In this document: positions 16,110 to 25,787 of the stretch, in pieces
Layout of the letters: every line of letters begins with the position of its first letter
Numbering within the stretch: the first letter of the stretch is position 1
From: an uncultured Roseburia sp.
GTDB lineage: Bacteria > Bacillota > Clostridia > Lachnospirales > Lachnospiraceae
Assembly (NCBI GenBank): GCA_900539115.1
Contig: UQAQ01000016.1
Location: 1 to 57,781 of the forward strand
DNA length: 57,781 nt
Direction of reading: 5' to 3'
Position numbers and translations under genes: made by a program
The notes under the pieces: model-generated
Database searches by the model: none
What the model was told of the DNA's origin: nothing
Seen by the model: only the letters and a program-made list of their open reading frames with translations

Positions 16110-17228
16110 ATGAAAAATAAAAAGAAAGTAATACTGATCAGTTGTATTTGTGCTGTCGTTGTAATTGCGATGGCCGCCGGAGCGGTGGTTCTTATGAATC
16201 GTTCCGGAAAAGTGGCAGACGAACAGAAAGCGCCGGAAGCAACGCAGGCACCTGTAGTGACAGCGACACCGGAACCGACAAAGGATCCACATGAAGGCAT
16301 GGTGCGGAGCAATCTGACCGGAGAATATATTACGGAAAAAGTGGCAGAAAAACGGCCATATGCGGTCATTATCAACAATATTGAGTATGCCAATGCCAAT
16401 CAGCAGGGAACTTCACAGATCGATGTATTGTATGAAGCTCTTGCAGAAGGTGGAATTACGAGAATGCTTGGTGTGATTCAGGATGTGGACAAGATCAAGA
16501 AACTGGGATCCGTACGAAGCGCCAGACATTATTTTGTCAGCTTTGCCAGCGAGTGGGATGCTATATTCTGCCATTTTGGACAGACAAAATATGCGATTTC
16601 CAAGATGGAAGAACTGGGAATTAACAATTTAAGTGGTCTGTCAGCGGTCGGACCGGTCGTTTATGCCAGAGATTATTCGTATAAGGCACCGCATAATGTG
16701 TTTACCACCGGCAAAAAAATGAAAAAGGGAGCCAAAAAACTTGGTTACCGCACAAAGGTGAAGTCGGACAATGTGGCAGAGCATTTTACGTTTTATGAGG
16801 AAGACACCGATCTCGATTCCACAGACGATACGACATATATTAAACTGCCATTTTCCAATTACTCAACGTGTTATCTCAAATATGACGAAAAGAGTAAGAC
16901 ATACAAAAAATATGAATATGGCAAGAAACATAAAGACCACAAAAATAACAAACAGCTGGCTTTCAAAAATGTTATCGTGCAGCTGGTAAAAGAGAAAAAT
17001 ATAGATAAAAACGGATATCAACACCTTTTCCTTCACAAGAGAAAAGGAGAAGGATATTATCTTACCAATGGAAAACGTGTGAAGATCACATGGCGTAAGA
17101 GCGAGGCAGATCATAAGATGACATATTATGATGAGTCCGGAAATGTACTTACGATCAATCCGGGAAAAACATACATTGCGGCTTATCCGACAAGCAGAAA
17201 AAAATTGATTTCATTAAAAGAAAAATAA
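16110..17228 (+). CDS. DUF3048 (YerB-type) exported protein
   Basis: 372 residues with an N-terminal membrane segment (about 7-29), a Thr/Pro/Glu-rich linker, and a large extracytoplasmic DUF3048 region. Recognisable blocks are RPYAVIINN, VLYEALAEGGITRMLGV, and LGSVRSARHYFVSFASEWDA, with HFGQTKYA after it. The family, named for B. subtilis lipoprotein YerB, has no settled function. There is no clear lipobox cysteine after the membrane segment (the cysteines at 12 and 14 lie inside it), so I call it an anchored rather than a lipidated protein. Starts with AAGGAAAGG upstream; 43 bases before the flippase gene, probably co-transcribed. Confidence 0.85.
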   Translation: MKNKKKVILISCICAVVVIAMAAGAVVLMNRSGKVADEQKAPEATQAPVVTATPEPTKDPHEGMVRSNLTGEYITEKVAEKRPYAVIINNIEYANANQQGTSQIDVLYEALAEGGITRMLGVIQDVDKIKKLGSVRSARHYFVSFASEWDAIFCHFGQTKYAISKMEELGINNLSGLSAVGPVVYARDYSYKAPHNVFTTGKKMKKGAKKLGYRTKVKSDNVAEHFTFYEEDTDLDSTDDTTYIKLPFSNYSTCYLKYDEKSKTYKKYEYGKKHKDHKNNKQLAFKNVIVQLVKEKNIDKNGYQHLFLHKRKGEGYYLTNGKRVKITWRKSEADHKMTYYDESGNVLTINPGKTYIAAYPTSRKKLISLKEK

Positions 17229-17271
17229 TTGACTGCAATAGACAAAAAATGGAAAACAGAAAGGAATCAGT

Positions 17272-18945
17272 ATGAGTGAGAAAAGACAACAGACATCCCA
17301 GGGAAGCGATTTTTTAAAGCAGGGAAGCATCCTTGCCATGGCATCCCTGATCGTACGGTTTATCGGTATGATCTACCGAATCCCCATGTCCAATATACTG
17401 GGAGAAGAGGGCAATGGTATCTATGCTGTTGCAGTAGATGTATATGATATCGTGTTGATTGTTTCCTCTTACAGTATTCCTCTGGCATTATCGAAGATTA
17501 TTGCCGCCCAGAGTATACAAAAGCAGTACAAAAATACCGGGAAAACTTTCCGGCTGACCCTTTTATTTGCCGTGGTTTCCGGTGGATTATTTGGCATCCT
17601 TTTGTTTGTCGGTTCCGGATTTATCGAGACGCATATTTATCCGGATTACGCCGGAGTGAGATATCCACTTCGTATATTGGCACCGACGATATTTATCGTT
17701 GCCCTTTTGGGAGTGTTCCGTGGTTTCTTCCAGGGAAAGAAAACGATGATCCCGACGGCGGTGTCACAGGTCGTAGAGCAGATTGTCAATGCTATTGTGA
17801 GTGTAGCCGGTGCCTATTACCTTATGAAATGGAACGCAGACAGTCCGTTTAAGAGTGGATGGGGCGCTGCCGGTGGTACACTCGGAACATGCATGGGAGC
17901 ATTTTTTGCCCTTCTTCTGGTGGGATTTGTTTATTGGATCTATCGTCCGATTCAGAATAAACTGGAGCGGAAAGATCAGACCAAACAACTGTATTCTGCA
18001 ACTCATATTTACCGCATGCTGATTATGACAATTCTTCCGGTTATTTTAAGCCAGACGGTATATCAGATCAGCGGTTTAGTGGACTATTATCTATTCGGGG
18101 ATGTACTTGGAGGCAAGGGGATTGACTCTGTTACGATCAAGTCGATGGTTGGGATGTACAGTTCCAAATATCGTCTTTTGACGACACTGCCAATCGCGAT
18201 TTCGACATCCATCGCATCTTCGATGATCCCGAGTGCAGTAGCGGCGTATACAAAACGGGATGAGAAACTTTTAAATGACAATATCTCTTCCGGAATTAAA
18301 TTTAATATGATCATTGCCTTCCCATGTGCGATTGGATACATGGTGATCGGGCAGGGCTTGATCCGCATGCTGTTTCCGTCGTCGGATTATATTACCGGTG
18401 GTAAATTGATGCTTGCCGGTTCTGCCGCCATTATCTTTTATGCTATCTCCAATGTAACAGGAGGAGCTTTGCAGAGTATCGATAAAATGCGTCTGCCGGT
18501 CATTCATTCGGCCATTTCACTTGTCATTCACATCGGCATCGTAGTGGCACTTTTGCATGCGACAGAACTTAATGTATATGTTTTAGTGATCGGAAATGTG
18601 ACATTTCCAATTATTGTAAGTGTGTTGAATGTTTTGGCATTAAAACGGTATATTCCAACCTTTGAAGTGAAACCTCTTTCGACATTTGGCGTGCCGCTTT
18701 CTGCCAGTCTGTGGATGGGGGTCGCAGTAGCGATCGTATATACTCTTATGAACCGCCTGTGTCTGACATTTTTAGGTGGTTATATGGCGAATGCACTGGC
18801 ATCGTTAGTATCCGTCGCCGTCGGCGCATTGGTATTCTTCTGGATGTTTTTATCGCTGAAAGGAATGACCAAGCAGGAATTGTTTGATTTTCCAATGGGA
18901 CGTAAATTATATCTTGCTGCCAGAAAATTACGACTTATGGAATAG
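17272..18945 (+). CDS. MurJ/SpoVB-like lipid flippase (MOP superfamily)
   Basis: 557 residues with about 14 membrane segments, beginning with the cytoplasmic tail SDFLKQGSILAMASLIVRFIGMIYR (in part), the usual start of the YtgP/SpoVB branch. The family translocates lipid-linked cell-wall precursors; YtgP is one of the two lipid II flippases of B. subtilis, SpoVB its sporulation relative. I cannot tell the two apart from sequence alone. ATG at 17272 is preceded by AAAGGAATC. Its stop codon lies 18 bases inside the 3' end of the convergent carboxypeptidase gene. Confidence 0.85.
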   Translation: MSEKRQQTSQGSDFLKQGSILAMASLIVRFIGMIYRIPMSNILGEEGNGIYAVAVDVYDIVLIVSSYSIPLALSKIIAAQSIQKQYKNTGKTFRLTLLFAVVSGGLFGILLFVGSGFIETHIYPDYAGVRYPLRILAPTIFIVALLGVFRGFFQGKKTMIPTAVSQVVEQIVNAIVSVAGAYYLMKWNADSPFKSGWGAAGGTLGTCMGAFFALLLVGFVYWIYRPIQNKLERKDQTKQLYSATHIYRMLIMTILPVILSQTVYQISGLVDYYLFGDVLGGKGIDSVTIKSMVGMYSSKYRLLTTLPIAISTSIASSMIPSAVAAYTKRDEKLLNDNISSGIKFNMIIAFPCAIGYMVIGQGLIRMLFPSSDYITGGKLMLAGSAAIIFYAISNVTGGALQSIDKMRLPVIHSAISLVIHIGIVVALLHATELNVYVLVIGNVTFPIIVSVLNVLALKRYIPTFEVKPLSTFGVPLSASLWMGVAVAIVYTLMNRLCLTFLGGYMANALASLVSVAVGALVFFWMFLSLKGMTKQELFDFPMGRKLYLAARKLRLME

Positions 18946-20124
18946 TTTCTTTGTCAGCGCGAGAAGGTAGTCTGTAAACCCGGCGGCCGGGATATCTTTC
19001 GATGCGGCGAGGACAACGGAACCGATTTTTTTATCTTTTTCATAATAATCAACGGAACCGACAGGGGCACCTTTTTTCAGGGGTGCCTTTTGTGCGTCAA
19101 AATAACTTATTTTTCTTGTCGGAGCAGCGGAAGAATCTTCATTTTTCAAAAGATAAGAAAAGGTGCTCTTCGGAACCGGAACTACCTGATCTTCTTTGCC
19201 ACCCTGAACAGGAACCGGTTTCAATGCCTGTGCAATGTCCGTATCACGGTAAATGTGACAGTTGGCAAAACCGTAGTCAAGAAGAGCCTGCGCTTCGGAA
19301 AAACGCTTTTTATGATCCGGCGCAGCCATGATAACGGCGATAAGGTCCATATCATCACGGCGTGCACTGGCACTCAGACAGTATTTGGCTTTGGAAGTGG
19401 AACCGGTTTTGAGCCCGGTGATCCCATCGTAAAAGCGGACCAGCTTATTGGTGTTAGTCAGCCCAAACTCGGTTTCTCCTTTTTTCGTCTTATGAATGAT
19501 CGTGTCCATCCAAACGGTAGAATAATTGCTGATCTCCGGGTGTTTTGTGATCAATTCACGCGACATGAGCGCGACGTCATAAGCACTTGAAAAATGGCCG
19601 GATTCAATATTATCATCGAGACCGGTGCAATTTTTAAATTGTGTATGCTTCATACCGAGAGCGACAGCTTTTTCATTCATTTTTTTTACAAAGGCTTCTT
19701 CGGAACCTGCAATTTTTTCTGCCATTGCGACGGCGGCATCGTTTGCACTTGCAATTGAGATACATTTGATCATCGTATCGACGGTCTGCGTTTCATTTGG
19801 TTCTAAAAAAACCTGGGAACCGCCCATACTTGCGGCGTATTCGCTGACAGAGACCGGCGTTTCCAATGTCAGTTTGCCATTATCCAGTGCTTCAAAGATC
19901 AAAGTAAGCGTCATGATCTTTGTAATACTGGCGGGAACCAGTTCTTTGTCCTTGTCTTTTTCATAGATAATATCTCCGGTAGAACCCTCGATCAATACGG
20001 CAGAAACAGCGCTGATGTCCACAGCACCTCCGGAAACCGTTTTTTCTTCTGCCAGAGCACTTCCGGAAATTGCAAACAGAAGAGCGGACAGACAGACGAA
20101 AAATAAAGTGAGACGTAATTTCAT
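18928..20124 (-). CDS. D-alanyl-D-alanine carboxypeptidase (DacF-like)
   Basis: 398-residue low-molecular-weight penicillin-binding protein. A signal peptide (1-25, ending SALA) is followed by the serine peptidase domain with S66-I-T-K69 (active-site serine and lysine), S126-A-N128 and the KTGSTSKA box around 235-245. A C-terminal PBP5-type domain follows and the end (YLLALTKKLFHKS) looks like an amphipathic membrane anchor. The enzyme trims the terminal D-Ala of peptidoglycan stem peptides; relatives are vegetative (DacA) or sporulation (DacF). It converges on and overlaps the flippase gene by 18 bases. Confidence 0.94.
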   Translation of the reverse strand: MKLRLTLFFVCLSALLFAISGSALAEEKTVSGGAVDISAVSAVLIEGSTGDIIYEKDKDKELVPASITKIMTLTLIFEALDNGKLTLETPVSVSEYAASMGGSQVFLEPNETQTVDTMIKCISIASANDAAVAMAEKIAGSEEAFVKKMNEKAVALGMKHTQFKNCTGLDDNIESGHFSSAYDVALMSRELITKHPEISNYSTVWMDTIIHKTKKGETEFGLTNTNKLVRFYDGITGLKTGSTSKAKYCLSASARRDDMDLIAVIMAAPDHKKRFSEAQALLDYGFANCHIYRDTDIAQALKPVPVQGGKEDQVVPVPKSTFSYLLKNEDSSAAPTRKISYFDAQKAPLKKGAPVGSVDYYEKDKKIGSVVLAASKDIPAAGFTDYLLALTKKLFHKS

Positions 20125-20201
20125 AATATAACCGTCCTATCATTTTTTATGCTATATTTTATGCGGCGACAAAGGAAAACATACCGGTTATTTGATGACG
20201 A

Positions 20202-20516
20202 TTACTTTATGACCGTTACTTTACAGCGGTAGCATTTTTTGTTTGAGATCACTTGGATGATGGCGACCCCGGTCCGCCTGCCTGTGATTTTTCCGAAAGG
20301 GGAGACACTGGCGATGTAGGGAGCGGTGGAATAATAGCGTACCGGCTTTTTCGAATGCTGTAAATGAACATATGCGGTTTTTCCAACCTTTAATGTGAGA
20401 GCAGTAGCGGTTAATTTCCGCTTTGGAATGATTGGTTTGTAATATGCGAGGCGGGTGTGGGGATAAAGAAAATAGGCACACAATACAAGCAGAAGAATAA
20501 CAGTAACTTTTTTCAT
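20202..20516 (-). CDS. Small exported protein with one BIG2-type Ig-like domain
   Basis: 104 residues: an N-terminal hydrophobic segment (4-18), a short basic linker, then one bacterial Ig-like (BIG2) repeat from about residue 36: LKVGKTAYVHL, VRYYSTAPYIASVSPFGKITGRRTGVAIIQVI. Such domains are adhesion or spacer modules, usually in tandem in large surface proteins, so a single-domain anchored protein is unusual. It lies between the two minus-strand genes dacF-like and glnN, 77 bases upstream of the former. No partner evident. Confidence 0.75.
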   Translation of the reverse strand: MKKVTVILLLVLCAYFLYPHTRLAYYKPIIPKRKLTATALTLKVGKTAYVHLQHSKKPVRYYSTAPYIASVSPFGKITGRRTGVAIIQVISNKKCYRCKVTVIK

Positions 20517-20554
20517 GGCTATCTCAAAAAAGGGGATTACTTTATTCTATGCAG

Positions 20555-20596
20555 AAAAAGGAGCCGCAAACATAGAAAATACTACATTTGCGGCTC
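20555..20596 (-). terminator. Intrinsic terminator of glnN
   Basis: On the minus strand GAGCCGCAAA and TTTGCGGCTC (20587-20596 and 20561-20570) form a perfect 10-bp stem followed by CCTTTTTC. It separates glnN from the Ig-like gene. Confidence 0.88.
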
Positions 20597-20621
20597 GGGT
20601 ATTTATAACTATATTGAATGA

Positions 20622-22733
20622 TTATACTTCAAAAATCAGGTCTCCATAAGAAGGTACCGGCCAATATTCTTTATCAACAAGCATTTCCAGCTCATCGATT
20701 GGAGTACGCAGCTCTGACATAGCAGTAAATACAGAGTCACGATAGAACTCAGCCTGCTCTTTTCCTTCTTCCATTGCGCAGCCCTTGTCGGTTACTTCAA
20801 TCAAAGTATTCAGAGCACTCTGCGCTTTGGCAAGAAGTGCAGAACATTTGGTAAGAAGTTCTGTCTGAACGGAAACGGTAGCTTCCGGACAGGCACTCTT
20901 GATCTGATTTACAGAATCTGCCAAACTTGTTGTATATTTGATGATGGATGGGATGTACTGTTTTGCAGCCATCTCGATCATTGTCTTTGCTTCGATATTG
21001 ATCGCCTTTGCGTAGGCTTCATAGTTAATCTCGGCGCGAGATTCCAATTCTACTTTTGTTAATACGTTCTGACGTTCAAAGATTTCGATTGTCTTAGGAT
21101 CTACGAGAGAAGCAGTGGCATCTACCATTGTTTTTACATTTGGAAGGCCACGGCGTTCTGCCTCAGCAACCCATTCGTCAGAATAACCGTTTCCGTTGAA
21201 GATAACTTTCTGATGTTCTTTCAATGTCTTCTGGATGAGAGCATCGACAGCAGAATCAAAGTCTGCAGCACCGGCAAGTTCGTCTGCCATGCTTTCCAAA
21301 ACATCAGCAACAACGGTGTTCAATACGGTGTTTGCACCGGCGATAGACATGGAAGAAGCCACCATACGGAATTCGAATTTGTTTCCTGTGAAAGCAAATG
21401 GTGATGTACGGTTACGGTCAGTAGCATCCTTCTTAACCGGAGGAATAGAACTTACACCGATATCCATTTTCTCGCCTTTAATACTGTGAGTAGCCGTACC
21501 GGTAGCGATAATCTGCTCTACGATATCCTCAAGCTGTTCGCCAAGGAAAATAGAGATGATTGCCGGAGGTGCCTCGTTTGCACCAAGACGGTGGTCATTT
21601 CCAGGGTTGGATGCAGACATACGAAGCAGGGCAGCATTTTCATCAACCGCTTTAATGACGGCAGATAAGAACAAAAGGAACTGTTTGTTGTCATGTGGAG
21701 CAGGACCCGGGTTCAATAAGTTAACACCGGTATTGGTAACGATAGACCAGTTGTCATGTTTACCGGAACCATTGATGCCGGCAAATGGTTTCTCATGAAG
21801 AAGACATTCCAATCCATGACGGCGGGCAACTTTCTTCATGGTCTCCATAACAATCTGATTATGGTCGGTTGCAATATTTGCAGTATTATAGATCGGAGCC
21901 ATCTCGTGCTGTGCAGGAGCTACCTCGTTATGCTGTGTTTTGGAAAGAATTCCCAACTTCCACAATTCGATGTTCAGGTCTTTCATGTAACCTGCCTGAC
22001 GCTCGCGGATGGTACCAAAGTAGTGGTCATCCAATTCCTGTCCTTTTGGAGGCATTGCTCCAAATAAAGTACGACCGGTAAAGATCAAGTCATCACGTTT
22101 GAGGTACTGATCATGGTCGACTAAGAAATATTCCTGTTCAGGTCCTACGGAACAAGAAACGTTTGTTACATCTTCATATCCGAACAAGTGCATGATGCGG
22201 ACAGCTTGTTTGCTGATTGCTTCCATGGAACGAAGAAGAGGAGTTTTCTTATCCAATGCTTCTCCGGTGTAGGAACAGAATGCAGTAGGGATGCAAAGTG
22301 TCACGCCGATTTCATCTTCACGAAGAAATGCCGGAGAGGTACAATCCCATGCTGTATATCCTCTTGCCTCAAATGTTGCACGGAGTCCGCCGGATGGGAA
22401 AGAAGAAGCATCCGGTTCTCCTTTTACCAATTCTTTACCATTAAATTCCAAAACAGCATGTGACTCGGAATCTGCTCCAAGGAAAGAGTCCTGTTTTTCT
22501 GCGGTCACGCCGGTCATTGGCTGGAACCAGTGAGTATAATGGGTAGCACCATTTTTAAGAGCCCATTCTTTCATACCGTGTGCCACAACGTTTGCGACTT
22601 CCGGTGTAAGCTCTTCACCACTTTCAATTGTTTTTTTCAAAGACTGATACGTTTTCTTTGGAAGGTATTCCTGCATAACTTCGTCATTAAATACCTTAGT
22701 TCCAAATACATCTGAAATTACATTTGTTTCCAT
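20622..22733 (-). CDS. glnN: Glutamine synthetase type III
   Basis: ATP-dependent synthesis of glutamine from glutamate and ammonia. At 703 residues it is the long GSIII form, with VFGTKVFNDEVMQEYLPK at the start, ATHYTHWFQPMTGVTAEKQD, KGEPDASSFPSGGLRATFEARGY (in part), SVGPEQEYFLVD, HNEVAPAQHEMAPIY and NPGNDHRLGANEAPPAI. I start at the ATG at 22733, with GGAGG five bases upstream. In-frame upstream starts are excluded because they lie in or next to the -10 box of the promoter at 22804-22831. Monocistronic. Confidence 0.97.
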   Translation of the reverse strand: METNVISDVFGTKVFNDEVMQEYLPKKTYQSLKKTIESGEELTPEVANVVAHGMKEWALKNGATHYTHWFQPMTGVTAEKQDSFLGADSESHAVLEFNGKELVKGEPDASSFPSGGLRATFEARGYTAWDCTSPAFLREDEIGVTLCIPTAFCSYTGEALDKKTPLLRSMEAISKQAVRIMHLFGYEDVTNVSCSVGPEQEYFLVDHDQYLKRDDLIFTGRTLFGAMPPKGQELDDHYFGTIRERQAGYMKDLNIELWKLGILSKTQHNEVAPAQHEMAPIYNTANIATDHNQIVMETMKKVARRHGLECLLHEKPFAGINGSGKHDNWSIVTNTGVNLLNPGPAPHDNKQFLLFLSAVIKAVDENAALLRMSASNPGNDHRLGANEAPPAIISIFLGEQLEDIVEQIIATGTATHSIKGEKMDIGVSSIPPVKKDATDRNRTSPFAFTGNKFEFRMVASSMSIAGANTVLNTVVADVLESMADELAGAADFDSAVDALIQKTLKEHQKVIFNGNGYSDEWVAEAERRGLPNVKTMVDATASLVDPKTIEIFERQNVLTKVELESRAEINYEAYAKAINIEAKTMIEMAAKQYIPSIIKYTTSLADSVNQIKSACPEATVSVQTELLTKCSALLAKAQSALNTLIEVTDKGCAMEEGKEQAEFYRDSVFTAMSELRTPIDELEMLVDKEYWPVPSYGDLIFEV

Positions 22734-22803
22734 AGTTTCCTCCATTCCGGCATGTGCTGCCATAAAAATTTTCATATTCAAATGTGCCTGCAATCCTTTA
22801 TCC

Positions 22804-22831
22804 ATTATACACAAAAAATTCGTTTGTGCAA
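22804..22831 (-). promoter_or_regulatory. glnN promoter
   Basis: Read on the minus strand: TTGCAC (22831-22826), 16 bases, TATAAT (22809-22804). The start point is near 22797, giving a leader of about 64 bases. Confidence 0.75.
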
Positions 22832-22833
22832 TA

Positions 22834-22872
22834 AATAAAAAAAGGGCATCCTCAAAAAATGAGAACGCCCTT
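22834..22872 (-). terminator. Terminator of the second carboxypeptidase gene
   Basis: Minus strand: AAGGGCGTTCTCA and TGAGGATGCCCTT form a 13-bp stem with two G-T pairs and a five-T loop, followed by a run of T. It ends immediately before the glnN promoter. Confidence 0.85.
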
Positions 22873-22974
22873 GTTCTGCTTTAGCACAAAATCATCATAT
22901 CATGTTTCGAAAAAAAAGTAAAGAGTTTTTTTGAATTTTTTTTTGAAAGTTTAAAAACAAAAATGTTTATATAA

Positions 22975-24207
22975 TTATTTCTTGCAAAAAAGCGATAAAA
23001 ATTCGTCAATAACTTCATATAAAATGTGCGAAAAGGTAATCTTATCGACAGAGGCTGACGGATAAACCGGATAGGAGTTGTATACACTGCCATTAATCCG
23101 GCATTCAATCGTTCCGACGGGATCCGAGGTGCTGACCGGTGCCGTGACTGACGCAGGAAGCCGGTAATGGATTTCAAGTGTTTCAAAGGACGCCAGCGGA
23201 AGAGTGATCGGTTCCGGGACGCGGAGAAATACCTGATTTTCGATACCGTCAGCGACACGAAGAGGTGTTTTGCTGAAATCCTGGAAAGAAATCCTTTGCT
23301 TTTTAAAGTATGTAAAGCCATAATCCATCAGCGCCTTTGTGTCGAGCCATTTGCGGCTTTTATCCGGGGGCCATCCGCTGGCAAGGACACAACTGGTGAG
23401 CGTGAGATCTTCCCGCTTTGCAGCTCCGACAAAGCAATATCCGGCTTTTCCGGTGAAACCGGTTTTGATTCCCAAAGCTCCGTTGTAAGAGGTGAGAAAG
23501 GCATCGTGATTGGTCAAAGAATATGAATGACCTTTTTTGTCCGAGATCGTTTTGGACGGTGTCTGAATGATCTTCAGGAAATCTTTGTTTTGGCAGGCGT
23601 AGGAAGCAAGCCGGCACATATCTGCCGGTGTGCTCTGATGGCCCTCTGCATCCAGTCCGTTGGGCGTTACGAAATGGGTAGCGTTCAAGCCGAGCTGTGC
23701 CGCTTTTTGGTTCATATTATCCGCGAAACTTTCAACTGAGCCGCCAACATGCTCGGCGACAGCGACCGCTGTGTCATTGTGGGATTCCAGCATAAGGGAG
23801 TGCAGGAGATCATTCATGGTAAAAGAACTGCCTTTTGAAGCACCTAAATGCACTTTTGGCATGGAAACGGCACGGGAAGAGAAAGAAACTTCTTCCGATG
23901 GAGAACTTTGTTCTAAAGCAAGAAGGCAGGTCATGATCTTAGTGGTACTTGCCATCGGACGAGGTGTCTGTTCCTCTTTTCCATAAAGAATACGGCTGCT
24001 TTCCGCATCCATCAGACAGGCTCCGGAGGCAAAGAGAGATAGTTGTTTTGGGGTGTCAGAGGAGGCGGAGATGGTATCGTCTGCAAGAGAAAAGTCAGAA
24101 ATTACGGTACTTTTCTTCAGAGGATGTGCATGCATACAGCAGAGGATCAAAAACAGGATTCCTGCCAAAAGGGAGAAGCAGATCAAAGATTTTGAATGTT
24201 TCAACAA
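22975..24207 (-). CDS. Second D-alanyl-D-alanine carboxypeptidase
   Basis: 410-residue exported D,D-peptidase of the same fold as the one at 18928 but clearly diverged. Hydrophobic N-terminus (7-27), then S87-T-T-K90, S142-H-N144 and KTGFTGKAGYC around 250-260, followed by a PBP5-type C-terminal domain. SHN instead of SAN or SGN at the second motif is within family variation. Starts with tandem TTG codons (24207 and 24204) behind GGGAGG; the second TTG has the better spacing. Followed by its own terminator. Two such enzymes flanking glnN may serve growth and sporulation, but that is inference. Confidence 0.9.
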   Translation of the reverse strand: MLKHSKSLICFSLLAGILFLILCCMHAHPLKKSTVISDFSLADDTISASSDTPKQLSLFASGACLMDAESSRILYGKEEQTPRPMASTTKIMTCLLALEQSSPSEEVSFSSRAVSMPKVHLGASKGSSFTMNDLLHSLMLESHNDTAVAVAEHVGGSVESFADNMNQKAAQLGLNATHFVTPNGLDAEGHQSTPADMCRLASYACQNKDFLKIIQTPSKTISDKKGHSYSLTNHDAFLTSYNGALGIKTGFTGKAGYCFVGAAKREDLTLTSCVLASGWPPDKSRKWLDTKALMDYGFTYFKKQRISFQDFSKTPLRVADGIENQVFLRVPEPITLPLASFETLEIHYRLPASVTAPVSTSDPVGTIECRINGSVYNSYPVYPSASVDKITFSHILYEVIDEFLSLFCKK

Positions 24208-24316
24208 AGACCTCCCGTTAATACTTTATATTATTTTGTATCTATCCTATGAAACTTTACATTATTTAATGCGTAAAAAATTCATGTAAATGTTTTGCAA
24301 AATGTTAAAATTATTG

Positions 24317-24345
24317 TTGCTATTTTTTCAAAAAAGCATTACAAT
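24317..24345 (+). promoter_or_regulatory. Probable promoter of the carboxyltransferase/Na+ pump operon
   Basis: TTGCTA (24317-24322) and TACAAT (24340-24345), 17 bases apart, about 60 bases before the first gene at 24407 in an AT-rich divergent intergenic region (24208-24406). The leader contains the palindrome TTTTGTTTTAACAAAA. Confidence 0.5.
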
Positions 24346-24406
24346 TACAATTGGAAAAAATTTTGTTTTAACAAAACATAACTATAAAAAAGTGGAGGAC
24401 TGCAGT

Positions 24407-25783
24407 ATGAGTAATTCAGCAAAAATGTCAGCAAGACAGAGAATTGAATCTCTTGTTGACGCAAACAGTTTTGTTGAGATCGGCGCTCTTGTAACAAAGA
24501 GAAATACAGATTTCAACATGCAGGAAAAAGCAGTGCCAGCTGATGGTGTCATTACAGGTTATGGAGTGATCAACTCCGGACTGGTATATGTTTACAGCCA
24601 GGATGTGACCGCGATGAATGGTTCTGTCGGCGAAATGCACGCAAAGAAGATTGCCCGTCTTTATGAGATGGCGATGAAAGCAGGTGCACCTGTGATCGGA
24701 TTGATCGATTGTGCCGGTGTACGTGTTCAGGAAGCCGTAGATGCATTGGCTGGATTTGGTGAGATTTACATGAGTAAAGTCAAAGCAAGTGGTGTGATTC
24801 CACAGATCAGTGCTATTTTAGGCTCATGTGGAGGAGGAGTGGCGGTATCGACACTTCTGAGCGACTTCACTTTTATGGAGGCAGAAAACGGAAAATTGTT
24901 TGTTAATTCTCCAAATGCCGTTGATGGGAACCGCGTAGAAGCCTGTGATACAGCAAGTGCAGCATTCCAGGCAGAAGCAGGAAATGTCGATTTTGTCGGC
25001 GAAAATGAAGCAGATGTACTTGCTCAGATTCGTAACCTGATCGAAGTACTTCCGGCAAATTATGAGGATGTGGCAGCAAACGAAGTAGAAGATGACATGA
25101 ACCGTGTAATTCCGAATTTCGAAAGTCTCATCGGTGATCCTGTGGCAGCATTGACACAGATCGCAGATGCTAACGTATTTATCGAGACGAAAAAGGATCA
25201 TGCAAAAGATATGATCACCGGATTTATGACTCTTGGCGGTGTGACAGTAGGTGCTTTGGCAAACAGTGCAGAGCAGACACTTTCTACTGCCGGATGCCGT
25301 AAAGCAGAGAAGTTCATCTATTTCTGTGATGCATTTGGAATTCCGATGATCACACTTACAAATGTAAAGAAATATGCTTCTTCCATGGAAGAAGAAAAGA
25401 CCATCGGACAGGCTGTAGCAGATCTGACCTGTGCTTTTGCCAGCGCAGAGAGTGCGAAAGTGAATGTAATTACCGGTGAAGCTTACGGAAGTGCCTATGT
25501 AGCAATGAATTCAAAACATATCGGAGCAGATCTTGTACTTGCTCTTGAAAATGCCAAAGTCGGCGTGATGGATGCAAAGAGTGCGGTTTCCGTTATGTAT
25601 GAAGATGATATTAACAAAGAGGCAGATAAACTTGCTGCTTTGGATGAAAAAACAAAAGAGTTTGAGGAGATGCAGTGTAAAGCCTCGATTGCAGCAAAAC
25701 GCGGCTATGTAGATAATATTATCGAGGGTTCTGAAATCCGCAAACAGTTGATTTATGCAATGCAGATGTTCGGAATGAGGTGA
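24407..25783 (+). CDS. Acyl-CoA carboxyltransferase (12S / MmdA-like) subunit
   Basis: 458 residues from the ATG at 24407, which has GGAGG 9 bases upstream. It belongs to the carboxyl transferase family that moves a carboxyl group between biotin and an acyl-CoA (propionyl-CoA carboxylase beta, methylmalonyl-CoA decarboxylase alpha, transcarboxylase 12S). Visible blocks: MSARQRIESLVDANSFVEIG, QDVTAMNGSVGEMHAKKI, GAPVIGLIDCAGVRVQEAVDALAG (in part), ILGSCGGGVAVS, and in the second half FCDAFGIPMITLTNV and GEAYGSAYVAMNSK. It is about 50 residues shorter than typical members. First gene of a five-gene operon with Na+-pump subunits, so it probably feeds a decarboxylase or transcarboxylase. Confidence 0.87.
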   Translation: MSNSAKMSARQRIESLVDANSFVEIGALVTKRNTDFNMQEKAVPADGVITGYGVINSGLVYVYSQDVTAMNGSVGEMHAKKIARLYEMAMKAGAPVIGLIDCAGVRVQEAVDALAGFGEIYMSKVKASGVIPQISAILGSCGGGVAVSTLLSDFTFMEAENGKLFVNSPNAVDGNRVEACDTASAAFQAEAGNVDFVGENEADVLAQIRNLIEVLPANYEDVAANEVEDDMNRVIPNFESLIGDPVAALTQIADANVFIETKKDHAKDMITGFMTLGGVTVGALANSAEQTLSTAGCRKAEKFIYFCDAFGIPMITLTNVKKYASSMEEEKTIGQAVADLTCAFASAESAKVNVITGEAYGSAYVAMNSKHIGADLVLALENAKVGVMDAKSAVSVMYEDDINKEADKLAALDEKTKEFEEMQCKASIAAKRGYVDNIIEGSEIRKQLIYAMQMFGMR

Positions 25784-25787
25784 TAGG

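Noticed and set aside
22734..22814. Longer glnN start at 22814
   Set aside because: It would begin upstream of the -10 box of the glnN promoter and lacks a ribosome binding site; ATG 22733 has GGAGG.
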